Positions 1 through 6,751 of a stretch of 14,792 bases of DNA are shown here, piece after piece. The notes beneath the pieces are model-generated. The model saw only the letters and a program-made list of their open reading frames with translations, did no database searches and was not told where the DNA came from. Each line of letters begins with the position of its first letter. The first letter of the stretch is position 1. The position numbers and the translations under genes were made by a program. This stretch comes from Desulfobulbaceae bacterium UBA2262 (GTDB lineage: Bacteria > Desulfobacterota > Desulfobulbia > Desulfobulbales > Desulfurivibrionaceae), in contig DDXK01000004.1 in assembly GCA_002347185.1 (NCBI GenBank), positions 452 to 15,243 of the forward strand, read 5' to 3'.

Positions 1-43
1 TTTTTTTTGCCGTAAAGCGTGGGGGCTTTTCCGTCTCAAAAAC

Positions 44-73
44 TTGACAGGCGAGCAAGGCGCTGGGTACATT
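44..73 (+). promoter_or_regulatory. Candidate sigma-70 promoter upstream of mlaE
   Basis: A perfect -35 hexamer TTGACA (44-49) is followed after 18 bases by TACATT (68-73), a 4/6 match to the -10 consensus. It lies about 95 bases upstream of the mlaE start and is the best promoter-like sequence in the stretch before that gene. The window begins with eight T residues, which could be the tail of a terminator for a gene outside the window; the stem would lie upstream and cannot be seen. The promoter call rests on hexamers and spacing only. Confidence 0.45.
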
Positions 74-167
74 GTTGTGGTTTGGCCACCTGCCTTGCGC
101 AGGAGGACCGACTCCCGCGGCGGGGAGTGCCCATTCATGGGCTGTTCAGGACAGGGGCGATGGAGTC

Positions 168-956
168 ATGATCCGTTACATAGAAAAAATCGGCGACAAC
201 GCCCTCTATACCCTGCAGGATCTTGGCAGGATGGGGATTTTTCTCGCCATGTCCATCGCCGGAGTTTTCAAGCGGCCGTTTCGCTTTGGCGCCATGATCC
301 GACAGGTTCGCCTCATTGGCGCCAATTCCTTCTGGGTTATTTTCTTTACCGCCGGATTCACCGGCATGGTGCTGGGGCTGCAGGGTTATTATACCCTGCG
401 CAAGTTCGGCTCCGAAGGTGCCCTCGGCTCTGCGGTGGCCCTTTCCCTTCTTCGTGAACTCGGGCCGGTTCTCACCGCCCTGATGGTCACCGGGCGGGCC
501 GGTTCCGCAATGTGCGCGGAAATCGGCATCATGCGCAACTCCGAGCAGATCGATGCCCTGGAATGCATGGCCATCGATCCGTTCCGCTACCTCATCACCC
601 CCAAGTTTCTCGCCACCCTGATTTCCATCCCGCTCCTCACCCTGATCTTCAACGTGGTGGGGATCTTCGGCGGCTACCTGGCCGGCTGCGAACTGCTGGG
701 CGTCAACCCGGGCGCCTATTTTGCCGGCATGGAGCAAAGCGTCATCAACAAGGATATCAACATGGGCATCGTGAAATCCTTTGTCTTTGCCCTGCTGGTG
801 GTCTGGATCTGCACCGGCAGGGGCTATTTCGTGCATGGGATCCGCGGGGCCGGTTTCGGGGCCGAGGGGGTGAGCCGGGTCACCACCCAGGCCGTGGTCC
901 TCTCCTCCATTGCCATTCTCATCTGGGACTATCTCATCACGGCGATCATGCTATGA
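168..956 (+). CDS. mlaE: MlaE, inner-membrane permease of the Mla phospholipid ABC transporter
   Basis: 262-residue polytopic membrane protein of the MlaE/DUF140 permease family, the usual length for the family. With MlaF (ATPase) and MlaD (MCE ring) it forms the inner-membrane complex that moves phospholipids between the inner membrane and the periplasmic carrier MlaC. The family's signature stretch is visible: RELGPVLTALMVTGRAGSAM, then EIGIMRNSEQIDAL and a DPFRYLITPKFLA-like segment. Several hydrophobic segments follow, including one at the C-terminus. I chose ATG 168 because the MlaE homology begins there (MIRYIEKIGD) and AGGGG at 153-157 sits 10 bases upstream. The open frame extends back to 72, but those extra 32 residues are Gly/Pro-rich and unlike the family. 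Its stop overlaps the mlaF start (ATGA, 953-956), so the two are probably translationally coupled. Confidence 0.93.
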   Translation: MIRYIEKIGDNALYTLQDLGRMGIFLAMSIAGVFKRPFRFGAMIRQVRLIGANSFWVIFFTAGFTGMVLGLQGYYTLRKFGSEGALGSAVALSLLRELGPVLTALMVTGRAGSAMCAEIGIMRNSEQIDALECMAIDPFRYLITPKFLATLISIPLLTLIFNVVGIFGGYLAGCELLGVNPGAYFAGMEQSVINKDINMGIVKSFVFALLVVWICTGRGYFVHGIRGAGFGAEGVSRVTTQAVVLSSIAILIWDYLITAIML

Positions 957-1720
957 GTGCGGTCATCATCGAACTCAAAAATGTCTATAAATCGTTCGGT
1001 TCGCAAACCGTTCTCAACGGCGTGTCGCTGACCATCGAATCCGGCAAGACCACGGTTATCGCTGGCCCCAGCGGCCAGGGGAAAAGCGTGACCCTGAAGC
1101 TTATTCTCGGGCTGCTCAAGCCGGATTCCGGCCAGATTTTCGTCGCTGGCGAGGATATTTCCAGGATGCGGGCCAAGAATCTCAACAGGGTGCGAACCCG
1201 ATTCGGGGTTCTCTTTCAGGGCGGCGCTCTGCTTGATTCCTTGACTGTTTTTGACAATGTTGCTCTTCCCCTGGAGGAGCGGACCAGCATGCGCTGGTCC
1301 GAGGTGCAGGAGCGGGTGCTCACCACCCTGGAGCAACTTGGTCTGAAGGGGCATGAAGAGAAGTACCCGGCCCAGCTGAGCGGCGGCATGCGCAAGCGGG
1401 TCGGCCTGGCCCGGGCCCTGATGCTGCAGCCCGAAATCATGCTCTTCGACGAGCCGACCACTGGCCTCGATCCGGAGAAATCCCTGGAGATCTATAAGCT
1501 TTTTATGGATACCCAGGAGCGCTTCGGCTACACTTCGCTCATCGTCAGCCATGACATTCCAAAAATTTTCAATCTGGCCGACCAGGTGATCATTGTCAAC
1601 AAGGGCCAGTTCAATACCTTCGCCAGTCCCGAGGAGCTGCACCAGAGTGAGATCCCAGAAATCCAGGCCTTTGTGGACAGCACCATGGGGAACGTCTATT
1701 TAAGCAGGGAGATGGAATAA
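953..1720 (+). CDS. mlaF: MlaF, ATPase subunit of the Mla phospholipid ABC transporter
   Basis: 255-residue ABC ATPase that powers the MlaFED complex on the cytoplasmic side. All core motifs are present: Walker A GPSGQGKS (38-45), Q-loop Q89, signature LSGGM (142-146), Walker B IMLFDEP with D166/E167, and switch histidine H200 in VSHD. The GPSGQGKS P-loop and the LSGGMRKRVGLARAL signature with Met-Arg-Lys are typical of MlaF rather than of general ABC importers. The ATG at 953 overlaps the mlaE stop by four bases. This start gives a normal N-terminus (MSAVIIELKNVYKSFG), whereas the open frame extends much further upstream only as a shadow of mlaE. A GC-rich perfect inverted repeat lies inside the gene at 1281-1300. 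Confidence 0.95.
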   Translation: MSAVIIELKNVYKSFGSQTVLNGVSLTIESGKTTVIAGPSGQGKSVTLKLILGLLKPDSGQIFVAGEDISRMRAKNLNRVRTRFGVLFQGGALLDSLTVFDNVALPLEERTSMRWSEVQERVLTTLEQLGLKGHEEKYPAQLSGGMRKRVGLARALMLQPEIMLFDEPTTGLDPEKSLEIYKLFMDTQERFGYTSLIVSHDIPKIFNLADQVIIVNKGQFNTFASPEELHQSEIPEIQAFVDSTMGNVYLSREME

Positions 1721-1725
1721 AGCGT

Positions 1726-2172
1726 ATGCGTAAGGTAAATATCGATCTGATCGTCGGTTTTTTTGTTTTGGCGGGCTTTCTCGGCTTTGTCTATCTCTCC
1801 CTCCAGCTGGGCGAGTTTTCCATATTTTCCATGAGCAATACCTATACGGTGCAGGCAAATTTCGACAATGTTTCTGGGCTCAAGCGCGGGGCCGTGGTCG
1901 AGCTGGCCGGAGTCAACATCGGCAAGGTGGCGGATGTCGCCCTGAACGAGAATGACCAGGCGAAGGTTTTTCTGCAGATCAATCATGGCGTGGCGATCAC
2001 CGATGACGCCGTCGCCTCCATCAAGACCCAGGGCATTATCGGCGACAAGTATGTCAAGATTACCCAGGGGGGCTCCGATGACCTTCTGCGGGAGGGGGGG
2101 ATTCTTTCGGAGACGGAATCCGCGGTGGATCTTGAGGAGCTGGTGAGCAAGTATATCTTTGGGGATGTCTGA
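1726..2172 (+). CDS. mlaD: MlaD, MCE-domain substrate-binding protein of the Mla transporter
   Basis: 148-residue protein with a single N-terminal transmembrane anchor (about residues 7-27, IDLIVGFFVLAGFLGFVYLS) and a periplasmic MCE domain (about 39-115). The domain contains the characteristic GLKRGAVVELAGVNIGKV segment and the IIGDKYVKI strand. In E. coli, MlaD forms a hexameric ring on MlaE through which lipids pass to or from MlaC. The C-terminal tail after the MCE domain is short (ending VDLEELVSKYIFGDV), so this protein is smaller than the 183-residue E. coli MlaD but of normal architecture. The gene starts five bases after the mlaF stop, with GGGAG (1707-1711) inside the end of mlaF as the likely ribosome-binding site. 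It closes the mlaEFD unit. Confidence 0.93.
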   Translation: MRKVNIDLIVGFFVLAGFLGFVYLSLQLGEFSIFSMSNTYTVQANFDNVSGLKRGAVVELAGVNIGKVADVALNENDQAKVFLQINHGVAITDDAVASIKTQGIIGDKYVKITQGGSDDLLREGGILSETESAVDLEELVSKYIFGDV

Positions 2173-2215
2173 ACGGCCCTTGGCGTCCGATGATTCCTTT
2201 TCCCTTAACTATTTT

Positions 2216-2244
2216 TTGAAAAAACAGCGGATTTCTGGCATGAT
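2216..2244 (+). promoter_or_regulatory. Candidate sigma-70 promoter upstream of mlaA
   Basis: In the 172-base gap between mlaD and mlaA, TTGAAA (2216-2221, 5/6 match) is followed after 17 bases by CATGAT (2239-2244, 4/6). An extended -10 TG lies at 2236-2237. It sits about 100 bases before the mlaA start and could let mlaA, mlaC and the cNMP-domain gene be expressed separately from mlaEFD. The call rests only on pattern matching. Confidence 0.4.
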
Positions 2245-2292
2245 GGCAATTCGGCCCCAGTTTTCTTCCTGCATGCCACCGCAATTCTTCCA

Positions 2293-2321
2293 CATTCCGC
2301 GCGGCTGTGCGTTGCGGAATG
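2293..2321 (+). other. Stem-loop in the mlaA leader
   Basis: Perfect 8-base inverted repeat CATTCCGC (2293-2300) and GCGGAATG (2314-2321) with a 13-base loop. It ends 14 bases before the Shine-Dalgarno sequence of mlaA (GGAAG, 2336-2340) and downstream of the candidate promoter, so it would form in the 5' leader of the mlaA transcript. It has no T-run and does not look like a terminator. It may affect mRNA stability or translation; its role is unknown. Confidence 0.4.
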
Positions 2322-2344
2322 GTTGTCCAAGGCATGGAAGAGCG

Positions 2345-3451
2345 ATGAAGATGCGTATGTCTTTTTTAAATAACTTGATGATCTTCGGTTTTTTTCTGCT
2401 TCTGCTCCTTGCCCCTCTGCCGGTTTCCGCCCAAGAGGGCGCGGATCCCTTTGCCGACGAGGAGATCGCCTTCGAGAACGAGGGTGCGCCCATGGACATG
2501 GCTTTTGATCCGCTGGAGCCTGTCAACAGGGTTTTTTTTCATTTCAACGACAAGCTCTATTTCTGGGTGGTCAAGCCGGTGGCCCAGGGATATGCCTATG
2601 TCCTTGCCGACGATGTCCGGATATGCGTCCGTGACTTCTTTCACAACCTCCTCGCCCCGGTGCGGGTCGTCAACAACCTCCTCCAGGGCAAGGTCCGGAA
2701 CAGCGGCGTGGAGCTTGCCCGTTTTCTGATCAACTCCACTCTGGGCGTGGCAGGCCTGGGGGATCCGGCCCGGCGTGAGTTCGGGCTGGTTCCCAGAGAA
2801 GAGGACCTGGGGCAGACCTTGGGGGTGTACGGGGTGGGGGAGGGTATCTATATCTGCTGGCCGATCTTCGGACCCTCGAACCTGCGCGACACCGTGGGAC
2901 TGGTCGGTGATGCCTTTTTGAGCCCCCTTACCTACCTGTCCGCTTCCGATACCGGTGCCGGGCTGGCCGCGCAGGCTGGCGGCGAGGTGAACAAGACCTC
3001 CCTGACCATCGGCGATTACGAGGATTTCAAGGAGTCTGCCATCGATCCCTATATTGCTCTCCGCGACGCCTACCGTCAGTATCGGCGCAAGAAGATCAAC
3101 GATACGGCCGGCGGAAAGGATTCTCTCTACTCCGCCCTTGGCGAGGGGACGCAGGACCGCATTGCGGATATCCCGTCCGGGCAGGCGTCGGGGGGAGATG
3201 CGCAGGAGCGTTCAACGGCTGAGGAAGGGTTTTTCGTGCAGGTTGGTACCTCCATGGATGCCGACCAGGCCCTCCTGATGCAGGAAAAATTGCTGGCCAT
3301 GGAGCGTGAGGCCGTGATCAAGCTCCATGACGGGGGGGCATACCGTTATTACGGGGTGCAGGTGCCGGCCGGTTCGGAGTTCAGCCTGGCAAAAATCGAG
3401 GAGCAGAGGTTGTGCGCGGCCGGTTTCCCGGAAGCGCGGGTTTTGAAATAG
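2345..3451 (+). CDS. mlaA: MlaA-family outer-membrane lipid-asymmetry protein with C-terminal SPOR-like domain
   Basis: 368-residue protein. Residues 1-28 form a signal peptide with a long Leu/Phe core ending PVSA, a signal peptidase I type site. No cysteine lipobox is present, unlike E. coli MlaA, which is a lipoprotein. Residues 52-250 are the MlaA/VacJ domain: FDPLEPVNRVFFHFNDKL, the RVVNNLLQG segment, LARFLINSTLG, AGLGDPA and EEDLGQTLGVYG. A low-complexity linker (about 251-292) leads to a SPOR-like domain (295-368: GFFVQVGT, ALLMQEKLLAME, YRYYGVQVP, AAGFPEARVLK). MlaA removes misplaced phospholipids from the outer leaflet and hands them to MlaC. The start at 2345 precedes the signal peptide with GGAAG at 2336-2340; ATG 2351 is also possible and gives better spacing. 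The open frame continues back to 2159, but those 62 residues would bury the signal peptide. Confidence 0.9.
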   Translation: MKMRMSFLNNLMIFGFFLLLLLAPLPVSAQEGADPFADEEIAFENEGAPMDMAFDPLEPVNRVFFHFNDKLYFWVVKPVAQGYAYVLADDVRICVRDFFHNLLAPVRVVNNLLQGKVRNSGVELARFLINSTLGVAGLGDPARREFGLVPREEDLGQTLGVYGVGEGIYICWPIFGPSNLRDTVGLVGDAFLSPLTYLSASDTGAGLAAQAGGEVNKTSLTIGDYEDFKESAIDPYIALRDAYRQYRRKKINDTAGGKDSLYSALGEGTQDRIADIPSGQASGGDAQERSTAEEGFFVQVGTSMDADQALLMQEKLLAMEREAVIKLHDGGAYRYYGVQVPAGSEFSLAKIEEQRLCAAGFPEARVLK

Positions 3452-3498
3452 GCCGAAAGGCAGGGAGGACTGTGCCTCCTTTTTCGGAGTGGTTTGCA

Positions 3499-4137
3499 AT
3501 GGGTATGGATGTGAGGATGGCTGGCTTGAAACGGGTGCTGCTGGTGCTCTTTTGTCTTTTGGGAATGCAGGGGCTCGGCAGCGGCTCCTCCTCTGCCGCG
3601 GTAGCCGATCCGGTGGCGGCCGTGCGGGAGACGGTTGATGCGGTCATCGCCATCCTCCAGGATGAGAAGCTCGCCGCGCCGGAGTTGAAACAGGAGCGCA
3701 GGGATCGGGTGGTGCGGATTGTCGAACAGCGTTTCGATTTCCGGGAAATGTCCATGCGTTCGCTGGCCAGAAACTGGAAGGAGAGATCCCCCGAGGAGCA
3801 GGAGCGATTTGTGCAGCTCTTCAAGAAATTGCTGGAAAACACCTATATCAATAAAATCGATACCTATTCCGGCGAAAAAGTCGTTTTCAAGAAACACGCG
3901 GTCCAGGGGGACAAGGCCATTGTCTACAGCGACCTGGTGCGGAACAATGTCGAGACGCCGGTGAACTACAGGCTGAAAAACAGCAATGACACTTGGATGG
4001 TGTACGATGTGGAGGTGGAAGGGGTGAGCCTGGTGAACAATTATCGCACCCAGTTCGCCAGTATCCTGAACAAGGAAAATTTCGCCGCCCTTCTCGCCCG
4101 TCTCGAGGAGAGGGTCAGCAAGAATCTGACCGAATAG
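3499..4137 (+). CDS. mlaC: MlaC, periplasmic phospholipid-binding carrier
   Basis: 212-residue secreted protein, almost the same length as E. coli MlaC (211). It shuttles phospholipid between MlaA at the outer membrane and MlaFED at the inner membrane. Residues 1 to about 35 are a signal peptide (KRVLLVLFCLLGMQGLG core, then SSSAAVADP). The mature part shows the family pattern: RRDRVVRIVEQRFDFREMS, SLARNWKERSPEEQERFVQLF, KLLENTYINKID, VNYRLKN and WMVYDVEVEGVSLVNNYR. The chosen start ATG 3499 has GGAG at 3486-3489 with nine-base spacing. ATG 3505 and 3517 would also leave a usable signal peptide. It follows mlaA by 47 bases and precedes the cNMP-domain gene by six bases. Confidence 0.92.
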   Translation: MGMDVRMAGLKRVLLVLFCLLGMQGLGSGSSSAAVADPVAAVRETVDAVIAILQDEKLAAPELKQERRDRVVRIVEQRFDFREMSMRSLARNWKERSPEEQERFVQLFKKLLENTYINKIDTYSGEKVVFKKHAVQGDKAIVYSDLVRNNVETPVNYRLKNSNDTWMVYDVEVEGVSLVNNYRTQFASILNKENFAALLARLEERVSKNLTE

Positions 4138-4143
4138 AGAAAG

Positions 4144-4617
4144 ATGGATTCAGGCCAAGAGAGAGTGTCGGCGAGCGTTCCCGCCGCCCGGTTGGAAGAA
4201 CTTTTTTCCTTCCTTTCTGCCGGCGAAAGAGAGAGCCTGCTCCCTTTGCTGGAGCGGCGCGTCTGCAAGGCCGGTGAGCTTTTGTTGCGGACGGGAGATT
4301 CCGCCGATTTCATGTGTTTTGTCGTCGAGGGGAAGCTTGAGGTGAAGAGGGAAACAACCTTCCCCGGCAAATTCGTTCTTCTGGCCGTGCTGGAGCGGGG
4401 CAGCATGGTCGGCGAAGTGGGCGTGGTGGAAGGTGACCGCCGGAATGCCACGGTGGTCGTCGCGGAAGAGAGCCAGCTCCTCGTGCTCTCCCGCGGGAAT
4501 ATGGAAAAGTTGCTTGCCGAGCATCCCGTCCTTGGCCTTTCCCTGCTGCGCCGGATCATCCATGTGCTTGGCTGCCGGCTGCGCAGGGCGAGTGACCGCC
4601 TTTCCAGGTTGCTTTAG
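4144..4617 (+). CDS. Stand-alone cyclic-nucleotide-binding-domain protein
   Basis: 157-residue, signal-less protein made almost entirely of one cNMP-binding (CAP_ED) beta-roll. Residues 20-125 cover the roll: GELLLRTGDSADFMCFVVEG, then GSMVGEVGVVEGDRRNATVVV. The phosphate-binding cassette keeps the Glu (E91, in GE) and the Arg (R100, in RRNAT) that contact the cyclic nucleotide in CAP-like proteins, so ligand binding is plausible. There is no DNA-binding helix-turn-helix; a basic helix (LLRRIIHVLGCRLRRASDRL) ends the protein. The gene starts six bases after the mlaC stop, so it is probably co-transcribed with mlaA-mlaC. This suggests, but does not show, a role in regulating lipid transport. 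It could equally be an unrelated cyclic-nucleotide effector. The exact function is not known to me. Confidence 0.85.
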   Translation: MDSGQERVSASVPAARLEELFSFLSAGERESLLPLLERRVCKAGELLLRTGDSADFMCFVVEGKLEVKRETTFPGKFVLLAVLERGSMVGEVGVVEGDRRNATVVVAEESQLLVLSRGNMEKLLAEHPVLGLSLLRRIIHVLGCRLRRASDRLSRLL

Positions 4618-4806
4618 CTGGATGCGAAACAGCCTTTCCGGCTTTTGCAGGCAGGCGAGGGAAGGGTGTGTTCTCCCGGGACGCGCTTGCGCCCCGGATT
4701 CACCTGCAAAGTCTTTCCTGCTCCCTTTTTTCGTCCTTGTCCGCTTCCTGCCGCTTGCATCTCCTCGTCCTTTCGCAGGGCAATGATTGCGACCTGGTGA
4801 ATTTGC

Positions 4807-4834
4807 TTGACAATACCCGGTCTTTTTTTATATT
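4807..4834 (+). promoter_or_regulatory. Strong sigma-70-type promoter for yceD-rpmF-plsX-fabH
   Basis: TTGACA (4807-4812, perfect -35) and TATATT (4829-4834, 5/6 -10) are separated by 16 bases, within an AT-rich stretch that stands out from the GC-rich surroundings. The yceD start lies 46 bases beyond the -10. This is the best promoter match in the window and fits the high expression expected for a ribosomal-protein operon. Confidence 0.7.
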
Positions 4835-4880
4835 AACTGCTTCCATTTTTTTGTCTGCCGGCAAAATGGCAAGGTGAGCC

Positions 4881-5399
4881 GTGATAGTCAAATTTGATGA
4901 GATTCCAGAGGATGGCCTCGCGCTGCATCTTACGGAAACGGCATGGATTCCCGGCGAGGAGATATCCTGGCAGGGGCCGGTGGACGCCTCGATTTTTCTG
5001 GGTAAAAATGGCGAGCGGATCCTTTGCGAAGGAAGCTTGCGCCTGACGCTTCTTCTCGACTGCGATCGTTGTCTGGAACAGTTTGCTGCTCCGCTCGAGA
5101 CCGAGTTCAAGATAGATTTTGAACTGCTTCCCGCCGATCTGGCGCAGCAGGACTTTGCCTCGGAGCATGAATGCAGCGAGGCCGAGATGGATGTGGTCTA
5201 TCTCGAGGAGCCGCTCATCGATATCCACGCAACCCTGGCGCAGCAGCTCTATCTCGCCATGCCGGAAAAAAGGCTGTGCGGGGAGGAGTGTCAGGGGCTG
5301 TGTCCGGTCTGCGGCGTCAACCGCAACCTGGAACAGTGCGACTGTGCCAAGAAATCAGGCTTGTCCCCCTTTGGGGTGCTTGCCAGGCTCAAGCATTGA
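4881..5399 (+). CDS. yceD: YceD/DUF177 family protein (23S rRNA accumulation protein family)
   Basis: 172-residue cytoplasmic protein of the YceD/DUF177 family, whose gene is typically found next to rpmF. The E. coli member is linked to 23S rRNA accumulation; its molecular activity is not settled. Visible hallmarks are the central LDCDRCLEQF motif (C61, C64) and a C-terminal cysteine cluster C133, C137, C141, C144, C153 and C155 (EECQGLCPVCGVNRNLEQCDC region) that probably binds zinc. The cluster ends in the usual PFGVLARLK-type tail. The start is GTG 4881, with AAGGTGA at 4871-4877 just upstream; no ATG start fits the family's N-terminus. It is the first gene after the strong promoter and lies 95 bases before rpmF. 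Confidence 0.85.
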   Translation: MIVKFDEIPEDGLALHLTETAWIPGEEISWQGPVDASIFLGKNGERILCEGSLRLTLLLDCDRCLEQFAAPLETEFKIDFELLPADLAQQDFASEHECSEAEMDVVYLEEPLIDIHATLAQQLYLAMPEKRLCGEECQGLCPVCGVNRNLEQCDCAKKSGLSPFGVLARLKH

Positions 5400-5450
5400 G
5401 CAGGCGGGCCTGGCCTTTTTATCATCTTGAGAAATTTAGTGAAAACGATT

Positions 5451-5465
5451 ACAGACAAGGTCTGT
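5451..5465 (+). other. Small hairpin upstream of rpmF
   Basis: ACAGAC (5451-5456) and GTCTGT (5460-5465) form a perfect 6-base stem with a 3-base loop in the yceD-rpmF gap. It ends 17 bases before the GGAGGA ribosome-binding site of rpmF (5483-5488). It could be an RNA stem in the leader or a small dyad operator. No T-run follows, so it is not a terminator. Confidence 0.35.
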
Positions 5466-5494
5466 GATCGAGCCTTTCCAATGGAGGAAAAATA

Positions 5495-5677
5495 ATGGCT
5501 TTACCGAAAAGAAGACATTCCCATCGTCGCACCCGAATCCGTCGCTCCCATGATGCCTTGGGCGCGCCGACCATTTCCACCTGTGCCGCCTGCGGCGAAC
5601 CCAAGCTTCCCCATCGTCTTTGCCCGGGGTGCGGCGCCTACAAGGGGCGGAGCGTTATCAAGCTGAACGAGGGGTAA
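5495..5677 (+). CDS. rpmF: Ribosomal protein bL32
   Basis: 60-residue basic protein of the 50S subunit. The N-terminus MALPKRRHSHRRTRIRRSH is the classic L32 pattern. The C-terminal half is a zinc ribbon with two CxxC pairs (C30/C33 and C43/C46), so this is the zinc-containing (C+) paralogue rather than the cysteine-free (C-) form some bacteria switch to under zinc limitation. The length is normal. A strong Shine-Dalgarno GGAGGA (5483-5488) lies six bases before the ATG. Its position between yceD and plsX is the widely conserved arrangement. Confidence 0.97.
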   Translation: MALPKRRHSHRRTRIRRSHDALGAPTISTCAACGEPKLPHRLCPGCGAYKGRSVIKLNEG

Positions 5678-5689
5678 TAGAGTCACGCG

Positions 5690-6751
5690 ATGGCCTTACA
5701 TATTGCCCTGGATGCCATGGGCGGCGATCGTGGCCCCGAAGAGATGGTTTCCGGGGCAATTTTGGCCGTGCGCGACTCTGCTCCCGACCTGGAAATCACC
5801 CTTCTCGGCGACGAGAAGCGGTTGCGCGACATCATGGCTGCGCAGCGGGTTTCCTCGTCTCGAATCCATCTTGTCCATGCCTCCCAGGTGGTTGCCATGG
5901 ACGAATCGCCCTTTGACGCGATCCGCAAGAAGAAGGACTCCTCCATTGTCAGGGCCTTTGCCCTGCACAAGGAAGGCCGGGCGGACGCCGTGGTCAGCGC
6001 TGGCAACTCGGGGGCGACCCTGGCCGCGGGGATTAAGCTGCTCGGTCGGCTCGACAATATTTCCCGGCCCGGCATCGCCGGTATCTATCCGACCCTGAAG
6101 GGACCTCTGGTGATGATGGATGTGGGGGCCAATGTCGATTGCCGCCCCCTCCATCTTTTTCAATTCGCCATCATGGCGGCGGCATTTTCCCAGGTTCTGT
6201 ATGCGACAAGCAGGCCGCGTGTCGGCCTTCTCAGTATTGGCGAGGAGGGCGGCAAGGGGAATATCCTGGTCAAGAAAACCCACGAACTGCTCCAGCAAAG
6301 CTCTCTCAACTACATCGGCAACGTCGAAGGCCGTGATACCTTCCAGGGTGAGGTGGATGTCATCGTCTGCGACGGCTTTGTCGGCAATGTCTGTCTGAAG
6401 CTCAGCGAGGGATTGGCCGAGGCGGTTCTGGGTATGCTGCGTGACGAAATTTCCAAAAGCATGAAGGCGAAGCTGGGCTACCTTCTGGCCAGGGACGCCT
6501 TTTCTTCTTTCAAGAAGCGTGTCGATTACGCCGAGTACGGCGGGGCGCCTCTTCTGGGCCTGAAAGGCAACGGCATCGTCTGTCACGGCCGTTCCAGTGC
6601 CCTGGCCATCAAGAACGCCATCCGGGTCGCCGCGGAAATGGCCCGCAACAGGGTCAACGACCGCATCCTCGAACTGCTTTCCGCCGATCAGGCCCTGCAG
6701 CAGGAGGAGCTGGGCGCGGCGGCCGCTTCCGCCCCGGAGGCGCTGGCATGA
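5690..6751 (+). CDS. plsX: PlsX, phosphate acyltransferase
   Basis: 353-residue peripheral membrane enzyme that converts acyl-ACP and phosphate to acyl-phosphate, the donor used by PlsY for glycerol-3-phosphate acylation. It therefore links fatty-acid synthesis to phospholipid synthesis. Family motifs seen in order: ALDAMGGDRGPE (6-17), SAGNSGATLAAG, MMDVGANVDCRP, LLSIGEEGGKGN, VEGRDTFQGEVDVIVCDGFVGNV and YAEYGGAPLLGLKG. The length is typical. The start ATG 5690 is 12 bases after the rpmF stop and gives the usual MALHIALDAMGG N-terminus, although the Shine-Dalgarno is weak, so coupling to rpmF translation is likely. Its TGA overlaps the fabH ATG (6748-6751). Confidence 0.96.
   Translation: MALHIALDAMGGDRGPEEMVSGAILAVRDSAPDLEITLLGDEKRLRDIMAAQRVSSSRIHLVHASQVVAMDESPFDAIRKKKDSSIVRAFALHKEGRADAVVSAGNSGATLAAGIKLLGRLDNISRPGIAGIYPTLKGPLVMMDVGANVDCRPLHLFQFAIMAAAFSQVLYATSRPRVGLLSIGEEGGKGNILVKKTHELLQQSSLNYIGNVEGRDTFQGEVDVIVCDGFVGNVCLKLSEGLAEAVLGMLRDEISKSMKAKLGYLLARDAFSSFKKRVDYAEYGGAPLLGLKGNGIVCHGRSSALAIKNAIRVAAEMARNRVNDRILELLSADQALQQEELGAAAASAPEALA

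Noticed and set aside
512..952. Upstream extension of the mlaF frame through mlaE
   Set aside because: It is the out-of-frame reading of mlaE. The MlaF homology begins at the ATG at 953, and nothing upstream resembles an ABC protein.
2159..2344. 62-residue N-terminal extension of mlaA overlapping the end of mlaD
   Set aside because: It would place the signal peptide internally. A Shine-Dalgarno and a normal signal peptide start at 2345, and a promoter-like element lies within the extension.
4631..4646. Possible terminator after the cNMP-domain gene (AGCC-TTTCC-GGCT-TTTT)
   Set aside because: A four-pair stem and four T residues are below what I would accept as an intrinsic terminator.
5401..5420. 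Possible intrinsic terminator after yceD (AGGC...GCCT followed by TTTTT)
   Set aside because: The stem is only four base pairs with a 7-base loop. It sits between co-directional genes of a conserved operon, so evidence is too weak to call.
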